Shown here piece after piece: positions 46,779 through 59,286 of a stretch of DNA of 64,000 nt. A program made the position numbers and the translations under genes. Position 1 is the first letter of the stretch; each line of letters starts with the position of its first letter. The DNA comes from Sipunculus nudus (lineage: Eukaryota; Annelida; Sipuncula; Golfingiida; Sipunculidae): NCBI GenBank assembly GCA_026874595.1, contig CM049315.1:18375664-18439663 (forward strand), in the 5' to 3' direction. The notes under the pieces were generated by a model that saw nothing but the letters and a program-made list of their open reading frames with translations, was not told where the DNA came from and searched no databases.

Positions 46779-48170
46779 ATTGTAATCAGACCAATGAGAG
46801 CGTGGTATCGCACTTTTGCATACAGCTAATTATTGTAAACATGCTACACCCGCTGTCGTAGGTGCGATTACACCGTTTCTGGCACAGGGCCAAGAAACCA
46901 GACCAACGAGAGCGGGTGTCTCGGTACAATCAAACCAACGAGAATAGGTGCCTGGGTGTAATCAGACCATCGAGAGTGGGTGTCTGAGTGGAATCAGACC
47001 AACTAGAGTGGGTGTCTGAGTGTAATCAGACCAACGGGAGTGGGTGTCTGAGTGTAATCAGACCAACGAGTGTGGTGTCTGGGTGTAATTAGACCAACGG
47101 GAGTGGGTGTCTGAGTGTAATCAGACAAACGAGAGTGGGTGTCTGAGTGTAATCAGACCAACGAGTGTGGTGTCTGGGTGCAATAAGACCATCGAGAGTG
47201 GGTGTCTGGGTGTAATCAGACCAACGAGAGTGGGTGTCTGGGTGTAATTAGACCAACGGGAGTGGGTGTCTGAGTGCAATCAGACCAACGAGAGTGGGTG
47301 TCTCGGTGTAATCAGACCAACGACAGTGGGTGTCTCGGTGTAATCAGACTAACGACAGTGGGTGTCAGGGTGTAATCAGACCAACGACAGTGGGTGTCTC
47401 GGTGTAATCAGACCAACGACAGTGGGTGTCAGGGTGTAATCAGACCAACGACAGTGGGTGTCTCGGTGTAATCGGACCAACGAGAGTGGGTGTCTCGGTG
47501 TAATCAGACCAACGACAGTGGAAGTGTCGTTGTAATCAGACCAACGAGAGTTGGTGTCTGGGTGTAATCAGACCAACGGGAGTGGGTGTCTGAGTGTAAT
47601 CAGACAAACGAGAGTGGGTGTCAGGGTGTAATCAGACCAACGAGAGTGGGTGTCTGGGTGTAATCAGACCAACGAGAGAGGGTGTCAGGGTGTAATCAGA
47701 CCAACGGTAGTGGGTGTCTGAGTGTAATAAGACAAACGAGAGTGGGTGTTTCGGTGTAATCAGACCAACGACAGTGGGTGTCAGGGTGTAATCAGACCAA
47801 TGACAGAGGGTGTCAGGGTGTAATCAGACCAACGACAGTGGGTGTCTCGGTGTAATCAGACCAACGAGAGTGGGTGTCTCGGTGTAATCAGACCAACGAG
47901 TGTGGGTGTCTGAGTGTAATCAGACCAACGAGAGTGGGTGTCTCGGTGTAATCAGACCAACGAGAGTGGGTGTCTCGGTGTAATCAGACCAACGAGAGTG
48001 GAAGTGTCGTTGTAATCAGACCAACGAGAGTGGGTGTCTCGGTGTAATCAGACCAACGAGTGTGGGTGTCTGAGTGTAATCAGACCAACGATAGTGGGTG
48101 TCTAGGTGTATTCAGACCAACGAGAGTGGGTGTCTCGGTGTAATCAGACCAACGAAAGAGGGTGTCGTTT
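46779..48170. repeat. 32-bp minisatellite, about 40 copies
   Basis: Unit gtgtaatcagaccaacgaga plus gtgggtgtctcg, 32 bp, with frequent variants (cgacagtg, cgggagtg, ctgagtg, cagggtg). The first, diverged units at 46,779 and 46,895 (attgtaatcagaccaatgag) sit in unique sequence and look like the founder. Every register has stops within a few units, so it is non-coding. Confidence 0.95.
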
Positions 48171-48789
48171 GTCTAAAATATAATGTACAACTAGTTATGG
48201 AAGTCATATTAAAACGGTTATTATAAAACATTTAATAATCTTAATTGCATATTTTCAAATATTAAACGCTTATTCATTAAACTGAACACAGCGCATATAG
48301 TTTGGATGGCAATCACTCTATAATGTTCTTTAATTGTTTCTCCTTGGTGGAGGTCATGGCACTGTGTCTCCAGTTATCAAAACCGACCATGACTGTTACA
48401 GTATTTCTCCAAGTATAACGCCGCAGGGGCTGAAAGGGACGAAAAGCCTGGTGTGATGAGGAGACTTGTTGCTGACCCTCCTAGTCTATGCCCTCAATGT
48501 CAGAACATGTTTTCTTTCTCTCTGGTTTGAATTGCAGATCTGGTCAGTGAGTACGCCACGGCGCTCTTCTGTACGTGTCATCAATGGTAATGTAGTCAGC
48601 GAAATTATTAGCCAAGATGTGCGATGGTTGTCCATCATCCTGGGTTGTTACCGACCGGCACTATTGCTGTGGTGATTCCGGCTTTACTGTAGCAGCTACC
48701 AAAAGGCAATGCATTTAAGGACACCCAGGCACTGCATCTAGTATGATGAATGTCTTGGTTATGACATGTTCTGCAGATATGAAGTTCCT
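48171..48789. other. Non-coding stretch
   Basis: A 69-codon open frame at 48,466-48,675 has no motif that I recognise and no matching splice sites. Nothing else seen. Confidence 0.4.
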
Positions 48790-49775
48790 ATTTTTAGCTC
48801 AGCTGACTGTAAGTTATCTGAGATATTACAATCACTCTTTGACCATCGTCCGTCGTCCGTCCGGTTGTCCGTTAATAGGGCACAAATCGTTTCCGTTTGA
48901 ACTGGAGGCTTCTAACTTAATATCAAAGGATGTCCTTGAAAACCTCCAAGGACAACTTAAAGAATATAGGTCCCAGTGACCTAATTTAAGTTGTCCTCGG
49001 AGGTTTTCAAAGACCTATATTCTCTGAGATATGTGTCATGGTTGTGAACCAAGGAATAATTATAAATTTGATACAAAAAGTCCAGTATCTGAATAACCGA
49101 TGCATTGATTATTATGATTCTTTCCAAGTTCATTGATCATGGACAGTTTCTTCAGTTCCTGGAGACTGATTGCATCACCATTAATTTCTTTAATTTTTAC
49201 ACATTAATTTCTCTATTTGTAAACATTTAAATGAAGGTCATTATCAGGGCACAAACCGTAACCGTTTGACCTAGAAATTTCTCATTGTACATCCACGGAG
49301 TTCCTAGGCAAATCTCCTTGGAAACCTGAAACTAGCTAATGACCTATATTCTGCTATCTACGGGCCGAAAACATGATTTTGACCATCCAGAGAGTCTGTA
49401 AAGACCCTGTGAAATTAGGTCACTGTGACCTGTATTATGTGAGCTGTGTGAAAGCACATGATCTGAGTACCCTTTAAGTCAGACACAAATCATAGCAGTT
49501 TGACATAGAAACATCTAACGTCAAGTCAATGGAGATCCTGGTAAAATCTTCTTTGAAACCCTAAATAAGGTAGCCACTGTAGCCTATTTTCTGAGGGACT
49601 TTGGGCAAAAAACATGATTTTGAGCATTCTGGAATTCATTCTTCCAATTGTTCAAGGTTCCTTACTAAATATTTTTCACAGATCATAACATCGATAATTG
49701 ATAAATGCGTCATCTATATGTCACATTCAGCTGAGTTTCATAGCCCATGGGCCACTTGTTCGTTATTTTTTCTAT
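48790..49775 (+). mobile_element. Dispersed mollusc-type repeat (AGCTCAGCTGA family)
   Basis: Begins tttttagctcagctgactg, then GTCCGTCGTCCGTCCG at about 48,850, and ends with 'cagctgagtttcatagccca' and 'tgggccacttgtt', the usual head and tail of a repeat family common in mollusc genomes. A relative is at 18,300-19,228. Internal short open frames are not genes. It contains an unusual crossed inverted repeat at 48,935-49,023. Confidence 0.6.
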
Positions 49776-52152
49776 GCAAATGAAGTTCAGGTCTTTAGCA
49801 ATATTGCTAATTTGTGCTATGGTACAATATTTATTAAAAGGATCTTTACATTTGTGTTGTTCTGACACTAGGTTTCCAGAATTTAAGCAAATTTTGTATT
49901 TTTTAGAAAGCTGGCAAAACCGACACTCATTGTGAAATGACTGCTAAACAAAAATCGCTCGCACGCACGATATTTTTTGTTCCAAAAGTCCTTAGAACAA
50001 TATTTTGTTTTAGCCCAAGGCTGTATGACTGCATGACACCTCTGAGTCGTCGATCTGAGTGGTGAGTTTTGACAACCTTTTATATCCCTTGTAATGATGT
50101 TTGAGGCTGTAAATTCTCCCCATGTTGCACAAAATATTTAAAAAGACAAGGGGAAGTATTGTTAACTTAAACACAGGAGCACCAACTCGTCCTCTTCTGG
50201 TCTAATAATCCCTGATCACTTTTTTGTGGTATAAGAGTTGCTCTAAATAAATAAACGTATGACCCGTTTGTCATTCTTAAGCATTAGGTGTATAAAACTA
50301 AATCTATTCCATATACTTAATAAGTGTGTTAATTTGACATTTAGCAGATCAGAACAATAGATTTCAGCTGCTAATTGATATTTCATAAAGGAAAATTCTC
50401 TATATAAGTATGTGAATGTGTGTGCGTCTCTGTTTACTCATTTGCTGATATACATGTATATGACTTAATTGTGGCCTGCTCTGGCTTACTTTCTATCTAT
50501 ATCTATGTTGTTAGAATGTTTTCATAGAAACTAAATACAGCAAATCTCAAATATTTTAATTTGATTCAACTCTAATAAAAACAATTTTGAATACAAATAA
50601 TTAAGTCATTCTGATTTGACACGGTAATATCAGCATCTCTGCAGAAATGAGAACTAGGTCGTTGGAGCACTTCGGTCAATACTCGATAGACTAGAGAAAA
50701 AAACATTGAACTGCAGTTTGTTAACTCTTAGATCTCTTAAATTACTCGACGAAGAGAATATACAAGTAGATTGCTACATTTACAGGCCGCGAAATCTAGG
50801 TTTCTACTCCATTCCAGACACACATGTCAAAAAGTCAGCAATCGTGATGAACACTTAACAAGCCAATAGTACACACAAGTGCCCCCTATACACATGTACA
50901 TCAACATATCCGTTTCGTGTCAATGCGTACACTAATAAATAGTTTTCCATATGGCTACTCTTGTCTATATCAGATTATACAAATGTAAATGACAGATTCG
51001 CACGTGCTACTTTAGGGGAAAAGTTGCTATCGGTTTCTGAGCAAGAATGATCAACATTTCCACAAAACAACAACTTTCTTGAGAGTAAACAGCTGTTCTC
51101 ATGCTGTCTTCATTTACCCAATTAACTTATTTGCCGCTCTCTCTCTTATATTTTGTGGGAAGTTAACATCGGAGCACGGGACAGTGATTGAAGAAACATG
51201 ACAGTTATAAGGAAAAACCAATGACGTGCCGATGGGACACATATATTTATAAAATATAATATATAAATTATTATAACTTTTGGCAATCAATTGTGATTCA
51301 TAAGTGTATAAATGACCACAATGAACCTTAATTTGTAAATAGATATTGCCTTTTTTGTAAAAATAAACCAAGAAAACTAAACCGTAAAGTTTTAAATTAT
51401 AGATATATATACAAGGGCATAAACACCTTTCATGACATAATGTCCTCTGCGTGTCATTTTTGTTTTATCTATATCTGATGATAACATTTTAGTTTGACAG
51501 GACCAAATAATATCTTTAAATCTAATAAATGAAACGTATATCGACTGGAGTTTACTGTCTTTAATTATTTTTCAAATTCATTTTCTCATTTCCTGCTGCG
51601 AACGCACACCTAGCCCGAAACGAAAACGGATCATGAATCCTATTGGCATTTTGAACGAGAGTCTTCCGGGGGACAATATGTCATAATATCCTTAGGTGAA
51701 ACTAATGTGTGTGTTCACGTATCCTGTCAGATAAAACATCTATATATATTTGGTTATACTATAATGTAATTTGTTCCCTTCTTTCAATTTTCAAGCTTCT
51801 ATCACTCACGTTCTGGTAAACTTCTAAGTATTGATAACACTTTTACCAGTGGCGTTAATTTTATCGTCAAGGGGGGGGGGGGGGGGGGGGAGGTGAGGGT
51901 GGATAATCAATGTCTTGACAATTTTTACGAAACACACACACATACACACTTATATTAAGGTATTATGTTTCAAGTATACATTAGTTTTTCTCAAGGTTTG
52001 ATATTTCATAGTATACTCAGAAATGGAACCAAAGTCTAAAATTATAATTTTTAATATATTCCATTTCTAATACATAAATATCATTCTCTGAATATCAGGG
52101 AGGTGGATTACACTGACCATCCCCCCCCCCCCCTTGCTAAAAGGTATGGGGG

Positions 52153-52190
<38 letters not shown>

Positions 52191-52735
52191 ACCACCACCA
52201 CCACCACCACCCCCCCCCCCCCCCCCCAATCCCCCTGTACTGACGCCCCCGACTGTTACTAAATACTCAATAGTTATTCCCTGGGCTAAATTCATCGTTA
52301 TTAGTAAAAATGATCTTTCAGAGTATGAATGTTACCCCCCCCCCCCCCCACAAAAAAATAATAAATAAATGAAATTGTGCAGTCATGGTATTCATACTAT
52401 ATTACTCTAATATGTATTTACTAAATAAAGTTAGCTAATAATAATCAGCTCAATTATTTAAAATCATAAAATTGTGTTAGAAAGGGTCGTGTAGTATAAT
52501 TTATCATACCCGTGTATCTTTCATTACCCCGGATATACACACTGGGCCAGCTGTTTGAGGCAAACCACAGATATTAAAGTACTGGACAGTCCTACCGTGA
52601 GTACCCGCACATCAGGCTCGGTGGGGACACATTGTGGCTAGACTTCCTGCTCGGTGGATGCGTGATGGGTAAAGGGTTAAACAGGTAGAAAACATTGGGT
52701 TACACTATAAACATCCACTTTTACTTTTGATTTAC
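49776..52735. other. Non-coding stretch with C/G runs
   Basis: Unique AT-rich DNA to 51,840. Then come a 20-base G run (51,871-51,890), C runs at about 52,121, 52,210 and 52,336, (TA)n at 52,156-52,188 and (ACC)n at 52,187-52,210. 'ccagtggcgt' at 51,846 and the inverse-like 'actgacgcccccgactg' at 52,239 may be the ends of a small hAT-like element, but the match is short. Confidence 0.45.
52156..52227. repeat. Compound (TA)n (ACC)n (C)n tract
   Basis: TA run, then eight ACC units, then 18 C. Confidence 0.95.
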
Positions 52736-53410
52736 AGACTGGCACTCAGTGCTCTCAATGCTGTAAATATTCCCGTTACTTTTGTTTTACAGACTGGCAC
52801 TCAGTCCTAACAATGCTATAAATATTCCCGTTACTTTTGTTTTACAGACTGGCACTCAGTCCTAACAATGCTATAAATATTCCCGTTACTTTTGTTTTAC
52901 AGACTGGCACCCAGTGAGCACAATGCTATAAATATTCCCTTTACTTTTGATTTATAGACTGGCACTCAGTGCTAACAATGCTATAAATATTCCCGTTACT
53001 TTTGTTTTTACAGATTGGCACTCAGTGCTAACAATGCTATAAATATTCCCGTTACTTTTGATTTATAGACTGGCACTCAGTGCTGACAATGCTATAAATA
53101 TTCCCGTTTCTTTTATTTATAGACTGGCACTCAGTGCTAACAATGCTATAAATATTCCCGTTTATTTTTTATTTTTAGACTGGCACTCAGTGCTCACAAT
53201 GCTATAAATATTCCCGTTCCTTTGATTTATAGACTGGCACTCAGTGCTAACAATGCTATAAATATTCCCGTTTCTTTGATTTATAGAATGGCACTCAGTG
53301 CTAACAATGCTATAAATATTCCCGTTACTTTTGATTTGTAGACTGGCACTCAGTGCTAACAATGCTATAAATATTCCGTTACTTTTGATTTATAGACTGG
53401 CACCCAGTGC
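52736..53410 (+). repeat. 55-bp minisatellite, 12-13 copies, each resembling a 3' splice site
   Basis: Unit agactggcactcagtgctaa plus caatgctataaatattcccg plus ttacttttgttttac. Copies start at 52,736 and 52,791 and so on. Each unit has TGCTAAC (a branch-point match), then a T-rich tract, then AG before actggcac. All copies keep the AG as tttacag, tttatag, ttttag or ttgtag although the flanking bases vary. No exon was found on either side. The minus-strand 66-codon frame here is a repeat translation. Confidence 0.9.
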
Positions 53411-54354
53411 TGACATATATATTCTGACACGGCTATAATGACACCCACTGATGATTGCATCACTCTTCCACACTTGATTTGTGGTGATTTTAATGATTTG
53501 CGGTTGTGCATGTTAACAGGATTATGAAACATTCGGAAACGTACTGACCGAAAGTATGTGGAAGCACCGTGAATGTTTTTTAGGGATGTACACGTAATTT
53601 GACCACATAAGTTTTATTCTTTATTATATTAACGTATATAATAGTAGCTCTTTACATAAGTATGATATAGAAATAAACTGATGTGATTGAATTACATATA
53701 CATGTACATCCCTAATGACTGTTCATTTAAACCGTGTGCATGAGTAATTGTGTGTACTGTGTGGCAAAGCCACAAGGATAGTGTAATGCCTCCACTGTAG
53801 TAGAGATGTGCTTGCCATTCTGAATTCCAGCTGCTACCGTTGACTAGCGACAGTGAAAAGACTGGAATGCGCAAGTCTCTCCTGACAGTACAAGGCCCCT
53901 CCATTATTTACTGGCTGCCCAAGGCCACAGAAATGCGAATGAATGGACCAACGTCCATCTCCATAAACCAAGTCTTTGGCAGTCACTTTTTCAGAGATTT
54001 GTTTTTTTCCGCCAGCAACCGCATCTTTATAATGTGAAGAGAAAGGAGAAGGTGGAAGATGTCTCTCATATCCCTTCCTTATTACAAAAGCCCCCTCCGC
54101 ATATCTTCGTTCGCGTAAGAATAGTTCACGAAAAGATGGTGACAATAGAGCTGATCATTATGTATATCACCACTCTCCTGAGTATAAGGATAATAAACAT
54201 GTCCCGAATTGTGATCACAGGATGTAACATTAGTAGCTCGATCAGCCAGAAGAGGGGATCTGAAAACATTGGAAGTAACCTGAAGTCATAACAGGAGCAC
54301 GTGCACGAGGCAGATTTTTGTTTATAAAAAACATCGGATAAACGATGATTTGTA
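53411..54354. other. Non-coding stretch
   Basis: Overlapping short open frames on both strands at 53,692-54,291 have no recognisable motif and no consistent splice signals. Nothing else seen. Confidence 0.4.
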
Positions 54355-54651
54355 ATGGCGGAAGTAGGAAGTTTTTTAACCGGGAAGTCCTGTTTTGTGC
54401 AATCCGACAATCAATTCACTGAACATTCACAATCAACCATTATGGAAATGGCTTTCCCGATTGCGGAATTTGCGGGAATATACCCATATCTGCTTAGTGG
54501 CTTAGTGAAGGATAAGGGGGAGCAATGTATATGTTTCAAGGATATTTATGAACTACACGAACTTGTTATAAAAGTGAAAAAGCACTGCTCCTTATACCTG
54601 CTACCCTTACCTTCCACAAAATTATGTCATAACCTGTTCAATTCTTCATGA
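54355..54651 (+). CDS. Hypothetical 98-aa open frame
   Basis: ATG in context gtaATGGCGG opens 98 codons ending TGA. Contains FPIAEFAGIYPYLLSGLVKD and CICFKDIYELHELVIKV; no family recognised and no signal peptide. An AATAAA lies at about 54,838, 190 bp downstream, and an AT-rich 'tttataaaaaac' 30 bp upstream. That arrangement would suit a small intronless gene or retrocopy, but chance is also likely. No near neighbours. Confidence 0.22.
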   Translation: MAEVGSFLTGKSCFVQSDNQFTEHSQSTIMEMAFPIAEFAGIYPYLLSGLVKDKGEQCICFKDIYELHELVIKVKKHCSLYLLPLPSTKLCHNLFNSS

Positions 54652-54963
54652 GTGAAGCCGCTGACATACCCCCCAAAAAAACAACAATTTATGTAACCAA
54701 CAAAGGAAAACCATACCTCGGGACAAGTCTGAGGTGTATCAGTCACTTCTAACAGACGTTAATTGGATTTGGCAAGTAAAATGTTAAAATGCATCAGTAG
54801 TGTTGTTACTTCATAGAGATGTTTTCTGAAATCAGACAATAAAGAATTTATATTTTAATGCAGTGTGCTATCTATTTTCTGAGTGTCATGCTGTCTGTTA
54901 TATATTGCAGAAAATACTATAGTGTCTCATGATTATTGCCAAAACGATAAGAATCCTTCGCTT

Positions 54964-55214
<251 letters not shown>

Positions 55215-55304
55215 ACACACACATATATAGATTCAAAATTGCACAAATTGCCTTGGTCATTCGTCAATCGGAGTAAATATTAAACTGTATGGTGTTACAT
55301 TTTT

Positions 55305-55650
55305 AGCGCGTACTTGATAAATGCATATATAGCGCCTTCACGTTTTACAATGCCGGATATAAGTAACTGGAGGCCTTTGGCATTAGATATACCTGAGAGA
55401 TCCATGTTTAACTTGAAATATGTAAACACTACCAAACGCCCCAATCCGTGCCACGGATAGTGCCTTGTATTATTTATCATAACAATTTGTGCAATATACG
55501 TAAAATAAATAAAGTTTTAAAAAAGTTTATTTTAAATCTTCTTTCTAGGAATGCAAACTTCCGCCATGGAGGGGAAGGGGGTCCCTTTTGTGAGATGCTC
55601 CCAAAACTGCGTTTGCATTCACTTACTCGGTTTATATACAAAGGCACATC
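55305..55650. repeat. Direct repeat pair, left copy
   Basis: 'tacttgataaatgcatatat', 'cgttttacaatgccggatat' and 'gaatgcaaacttccgccatgg' recur in the same order at 56,852-57,050. About 80% identical, offset about 1.54 kb. Confidence 0.75.
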
Positions 55651-56069
55651 TGTGCATAAATGATTCTCATTTGCGAATATTCCTTGATGACGTTCCTGTA
55701 TATTAAAATAATATAAACACGGGCTTTCATACGCGGTTGGGAGGGGACACATCCTCCGTATTTTATTTGGGTGGGGGGGGGGGGGGGGGTAAAAATGATT
55801 TTTGTCTCCATTTTATCATGGTGATTTCAATATAATTTAATCATTTGGTTTATAGTTTCATTATATTTTCCTCAATAATCTTTCAATTATGGGATAACAG
55901 AAAGTGGTTTGCACAAACTGCCTTATTCAATCGCGATAACTGTTAACCTATTTATAGTATGCTGTTGAATGTTTGCGAATGGAGGTAATTCATATCAATT
56001 TTAAATTCTAAAAAATAAAAATATTGAAAACTTAGCTTAAATTACTATCGTATAGGAACATACACACAT

Positions 56070-56124
<55 letters not shown>

Positions 56125-56851
56125 GAGCGAAGAAAATAAGGATGTCCTTGGAAGGTAAGGTAGCTTATGTTTTGTTTGTCATAACTGGATTGTCTGGAGG
56201 CTGCTTTGAGTGAAAGTTCTTAATAACTTTAGATATTAAGGGAGACGTTTGCGCCGCTAAGGGGGCGTCTGTCCGTACTCCTGTGAATTTTCCCAATAAC
56301 ATTTTACCACTAAACAAGGCATATTTATGGATTAAATATAAAGTTTTCATGACTTATCCAAAGATATAATCAGATGCGCCTTCCTGAAACATGACTGTTA
56401 TAACTAAAGTATTCTTAATATTATGGTATTAACTTCACGAGCACATATTAATCTCGGAACCGATGATCAATTTAACTTGTCTGTTTTATATAAAAAAAAT
56501 TATTACGTAATTCTATGTACGTAAAATATATTCATTGAAATTAACAGACAATATATTTTGAAGTCTATGTAGTTTCAGTTTGTATATAACAAGGCTTATT
56601 TTAGGGGGATAAATAAAACTTCTCATTCTTAAATAAAATCTTGACTCTAACGATGTTTTAGTTTTTAGTAGATTTGATTCTATCATATGATTTCGATTAT
56701 ACCTTTATCAGATTACCGGACGAGTATTTTTATATATCTAAGAATTTGATTTGATGCATTTCCCACATCGGAAGCTTAGGGGCAAACCCAGCGAACAAAC
56801 ACCGAATACATGATAAAAAATCTCTTGTGGTAATAAATTTTTTACCGCATC
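55651..56851. other. Non-coding spacer between the direct repeats
   Basis: Contains a 17-base G run (55,773-55,789) and (TA)n (56,073-56,122). No pol- or transposase-like frame, so the pair is not obviously an LTR element. Confidence 0.45.
56073..56122. repeat. (TA)n microsatellite
   Basis: 25 TA units. Confidence 0.98.
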
Positions 56852-57050
56852 CTTACTTGATAAATGCATATATAGCTCCACCCACGTTTTACAATGCCGG
56901 ATATAAGTAACTGGAGACGCTTGGCTTTAGAGGATACTGGGAGATCCATATCTAACTAGAAATCTGCATTCTAAGGAATGCAAGCCTCCGCCATGGGAGG
57001 ATCCCTATTGTGGCATGCTTTCATAACCGCGTTTGCATTCAATTACTCCG
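56852..57050. repeat. Direct repeat pair, right copy
   Basis: Shorter and more deleted copy of 55,305-55,650, including 'ctggagacgcttggctttag' and 'cgcgtttgcattcaattact' blocks. Confidence 0.75.
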
Positions 57051-59257
57051 CCTATATTCTCAGGTTCATCTCAGGTATGACCGTACATCTGTGAATATTC
57101 CTGTGACGGAACATGCATGTGCCCGTTCCACACCAAAATCAAATCAATTCTTCACTGGCCCATTTCTGAAATGTGATGAACATTTTGAGTTTCGTTCATG
57201 AGTGCCTGATTTTTTTGTGTGTGAACAAACAAACACACACACACAAACACACACACGACCGGGATGAACGCATGCCCTCCAGGCGGAGGCAAATATGTTC
57301 ACAAAGATCAGCCAATTACTGGGGGTATCCATGAAATTACAGGAGATCAAGGCCTTAACAGGAAATGATCAAACTTGGAAACACCTAAAATCATGTGGTT
57401 GCCAAACGCTGTTTTGCGCTTGTACATTTAAGTGTGTGTACGGTTTTTTTTTCATGTTTTATTGGATTACAGTCAAACATGTTGAAAGATGGGGAAACTG
57501 GCCAAGGAATGTTGACATAATCAAGTTCGAAATTGCGGGGCTTTCAGGAATATTAATGCTCCATGATTTCAACATAAGAACAAATATATTACGTGATTTA
57601 ATCGAAGCTTGCAAGTTTCAGAAACCGTTCAACTAAATACACGCCATATATTTTAACAGATATATTATACCACATCGAGGTAGAGAGAGTAATATTTCCC
57701 TACGTTCCTTTCTTAATTTGTATTTTAGCAACTATACCAAAGAAACTTCTTAAAAGAATTATATGAAATTTATTGAGGTCCAGGATAACACGCGTGACAG
57801 AATCCATTAAATGTTTTAAGTAATCTGGATCCTCATATTTTTTAAAATATTTTATTCATTGGTATTACTAGAAACGACCTTTGATGATTTTTTTACTATA
57901 GGCAATGTATACAGGAAAGTTTGCATAGGACCTGGCGGGGTGATCCATATAGGTTCCTGCTAGAGCCCCTTGATTTCTTTAGAATCTTTACAAAATGTAC
58001 GTCTATTTTACAGATAATTATTTTGCATCAATACATTATTCTTTATATTTGACATGTAATCATCTGAATATTAAAACATTTCATTATTATTTTTGCAATA
58101 ATCCTAATAATTTTCAGCAGCGAAAGCCGCTTTTAATCATACCTTGGAAAACCTCGTTAGTTTAATACTTCCATTAATCGTCGAAGTGTTTGGTGATTAC
58201 ACATAGCAATTACTTGCAACGAGGCTGAGACACTTTCGTACTAGCTAAAATCAATGGTATGGGTGACCTTTGACCTCTGCCGAGTATCTGAAGAAAGAAT
58301 ATGAGTTACGTGAAAACAAAAAGTGTAGCCAGGCTTAAGAGGGTGCGTGTCTGTTTTCCAGCCGAGCTATCAGAGCCAGTTATTAAATACAGCCCTTAAG
58401 GACTTTGAACGTACTACACGCGAAGGGATTTTCAATTAGTATTTGCCCCAAATTTTCCCTGAAGTATCCGGGTACAAGTACAGGCATGATATCAGAACAA
58501 ATCACAATCGCCAAACCACCCGGCAGTGATTCCCATTAAACGGAGGGTCACACCGGATACATTTGCGCTTCTAAATGGGGTTTCAGAGAATTCCTTTCTG
58601 GGTGTCTGTCTAACTACTTGTATATAATATGTACTCCGAAAATACCTCCATACAGTCAGTATAAACTGCTATGGGGCCGATCGTCCAGTAGTCATCCGTG
58701 AGTCGCGACCACAACTGGCAACCTATATTGACTCACTCACTGGCAAGGATGACGAAGCTTTTTAACCAAGTTATGCATACGAACACGTATATATTTTGAA
58801 TGTACAGTTACTGACTGTTTTCTGTTTATCGTGAGCGCACATTCAACAGAGGCACAAACTGTACGCCAAAGAGATAAGTGATTCATATCTTTCGCTGGCA
58901 GCTTTGATTAACACGATTGTTAAGGGACTGTCGCCCGAGGACACGTGACTTATACGTCACATGAAATCCGATATGTGGGATGTGTTTAGTCGTGAGCACC
59001 ATGTATGTCTGATTATACAACACATATGAGGACTCACGCATGCTTCTTTGGATACAGCTGACTTCATACAGACTGCTTACTGATAGAGGGGAGCACTGAT
59101 TTCTGCATCGGAAAGAACTTTGAAGGAGTTTTCCCTGATATCACTAAACCGTTATTGGATGCCGTCACTGACTTCTGTGGAATGTGTTGAGAGAAATGCA
59201 AACAAACATTTGTGACTACATAGTAGAGGCGGTTAATCTCTGTTGAAGTTCTACGGT
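57051..59257. other. Upstream region of the GPCR, no exon supported
   Basis: A 113-codon open frame at 57,295-57,636 has no recognisable domain. The GPCR's 5' UTR probably lies in the last part of this stretch, but no clear promoter or splice acceptor can be named. Confidence 0.4.
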
Positions 59258-59278
59258 ATGTGTTACGTCAGCAAATAA
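59258..59278 (+). promoter_or_regulatory. Short upstream open reading frame in the GPCR leader
   Basis: ATG at 59,258 codes MCYVSK and stops at TAA 59,276-59,278, 8 nt before the GPCR start codon and in another frame. If it is in the mRNA it could lower translation of the receptor. No Kozak purine at -3 (context acggtATGt has G at -3 only if counted as g-g-t). Confidence 0.4.
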
Positions 59279-59286
59279 AACGGAAT

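Noticed and set aside
57295-57636. 113-codon frame upstream of the GPCR
   Set aside because: No recognisable domain, poor start context, single frame without splice partners; likely chance.
59260-59286. Earlier GTG start for the GPCR
   Set aside because: Animal nuclear genes start at ATG; the first in-frame ATG is 59,287 and adds no missing domain.
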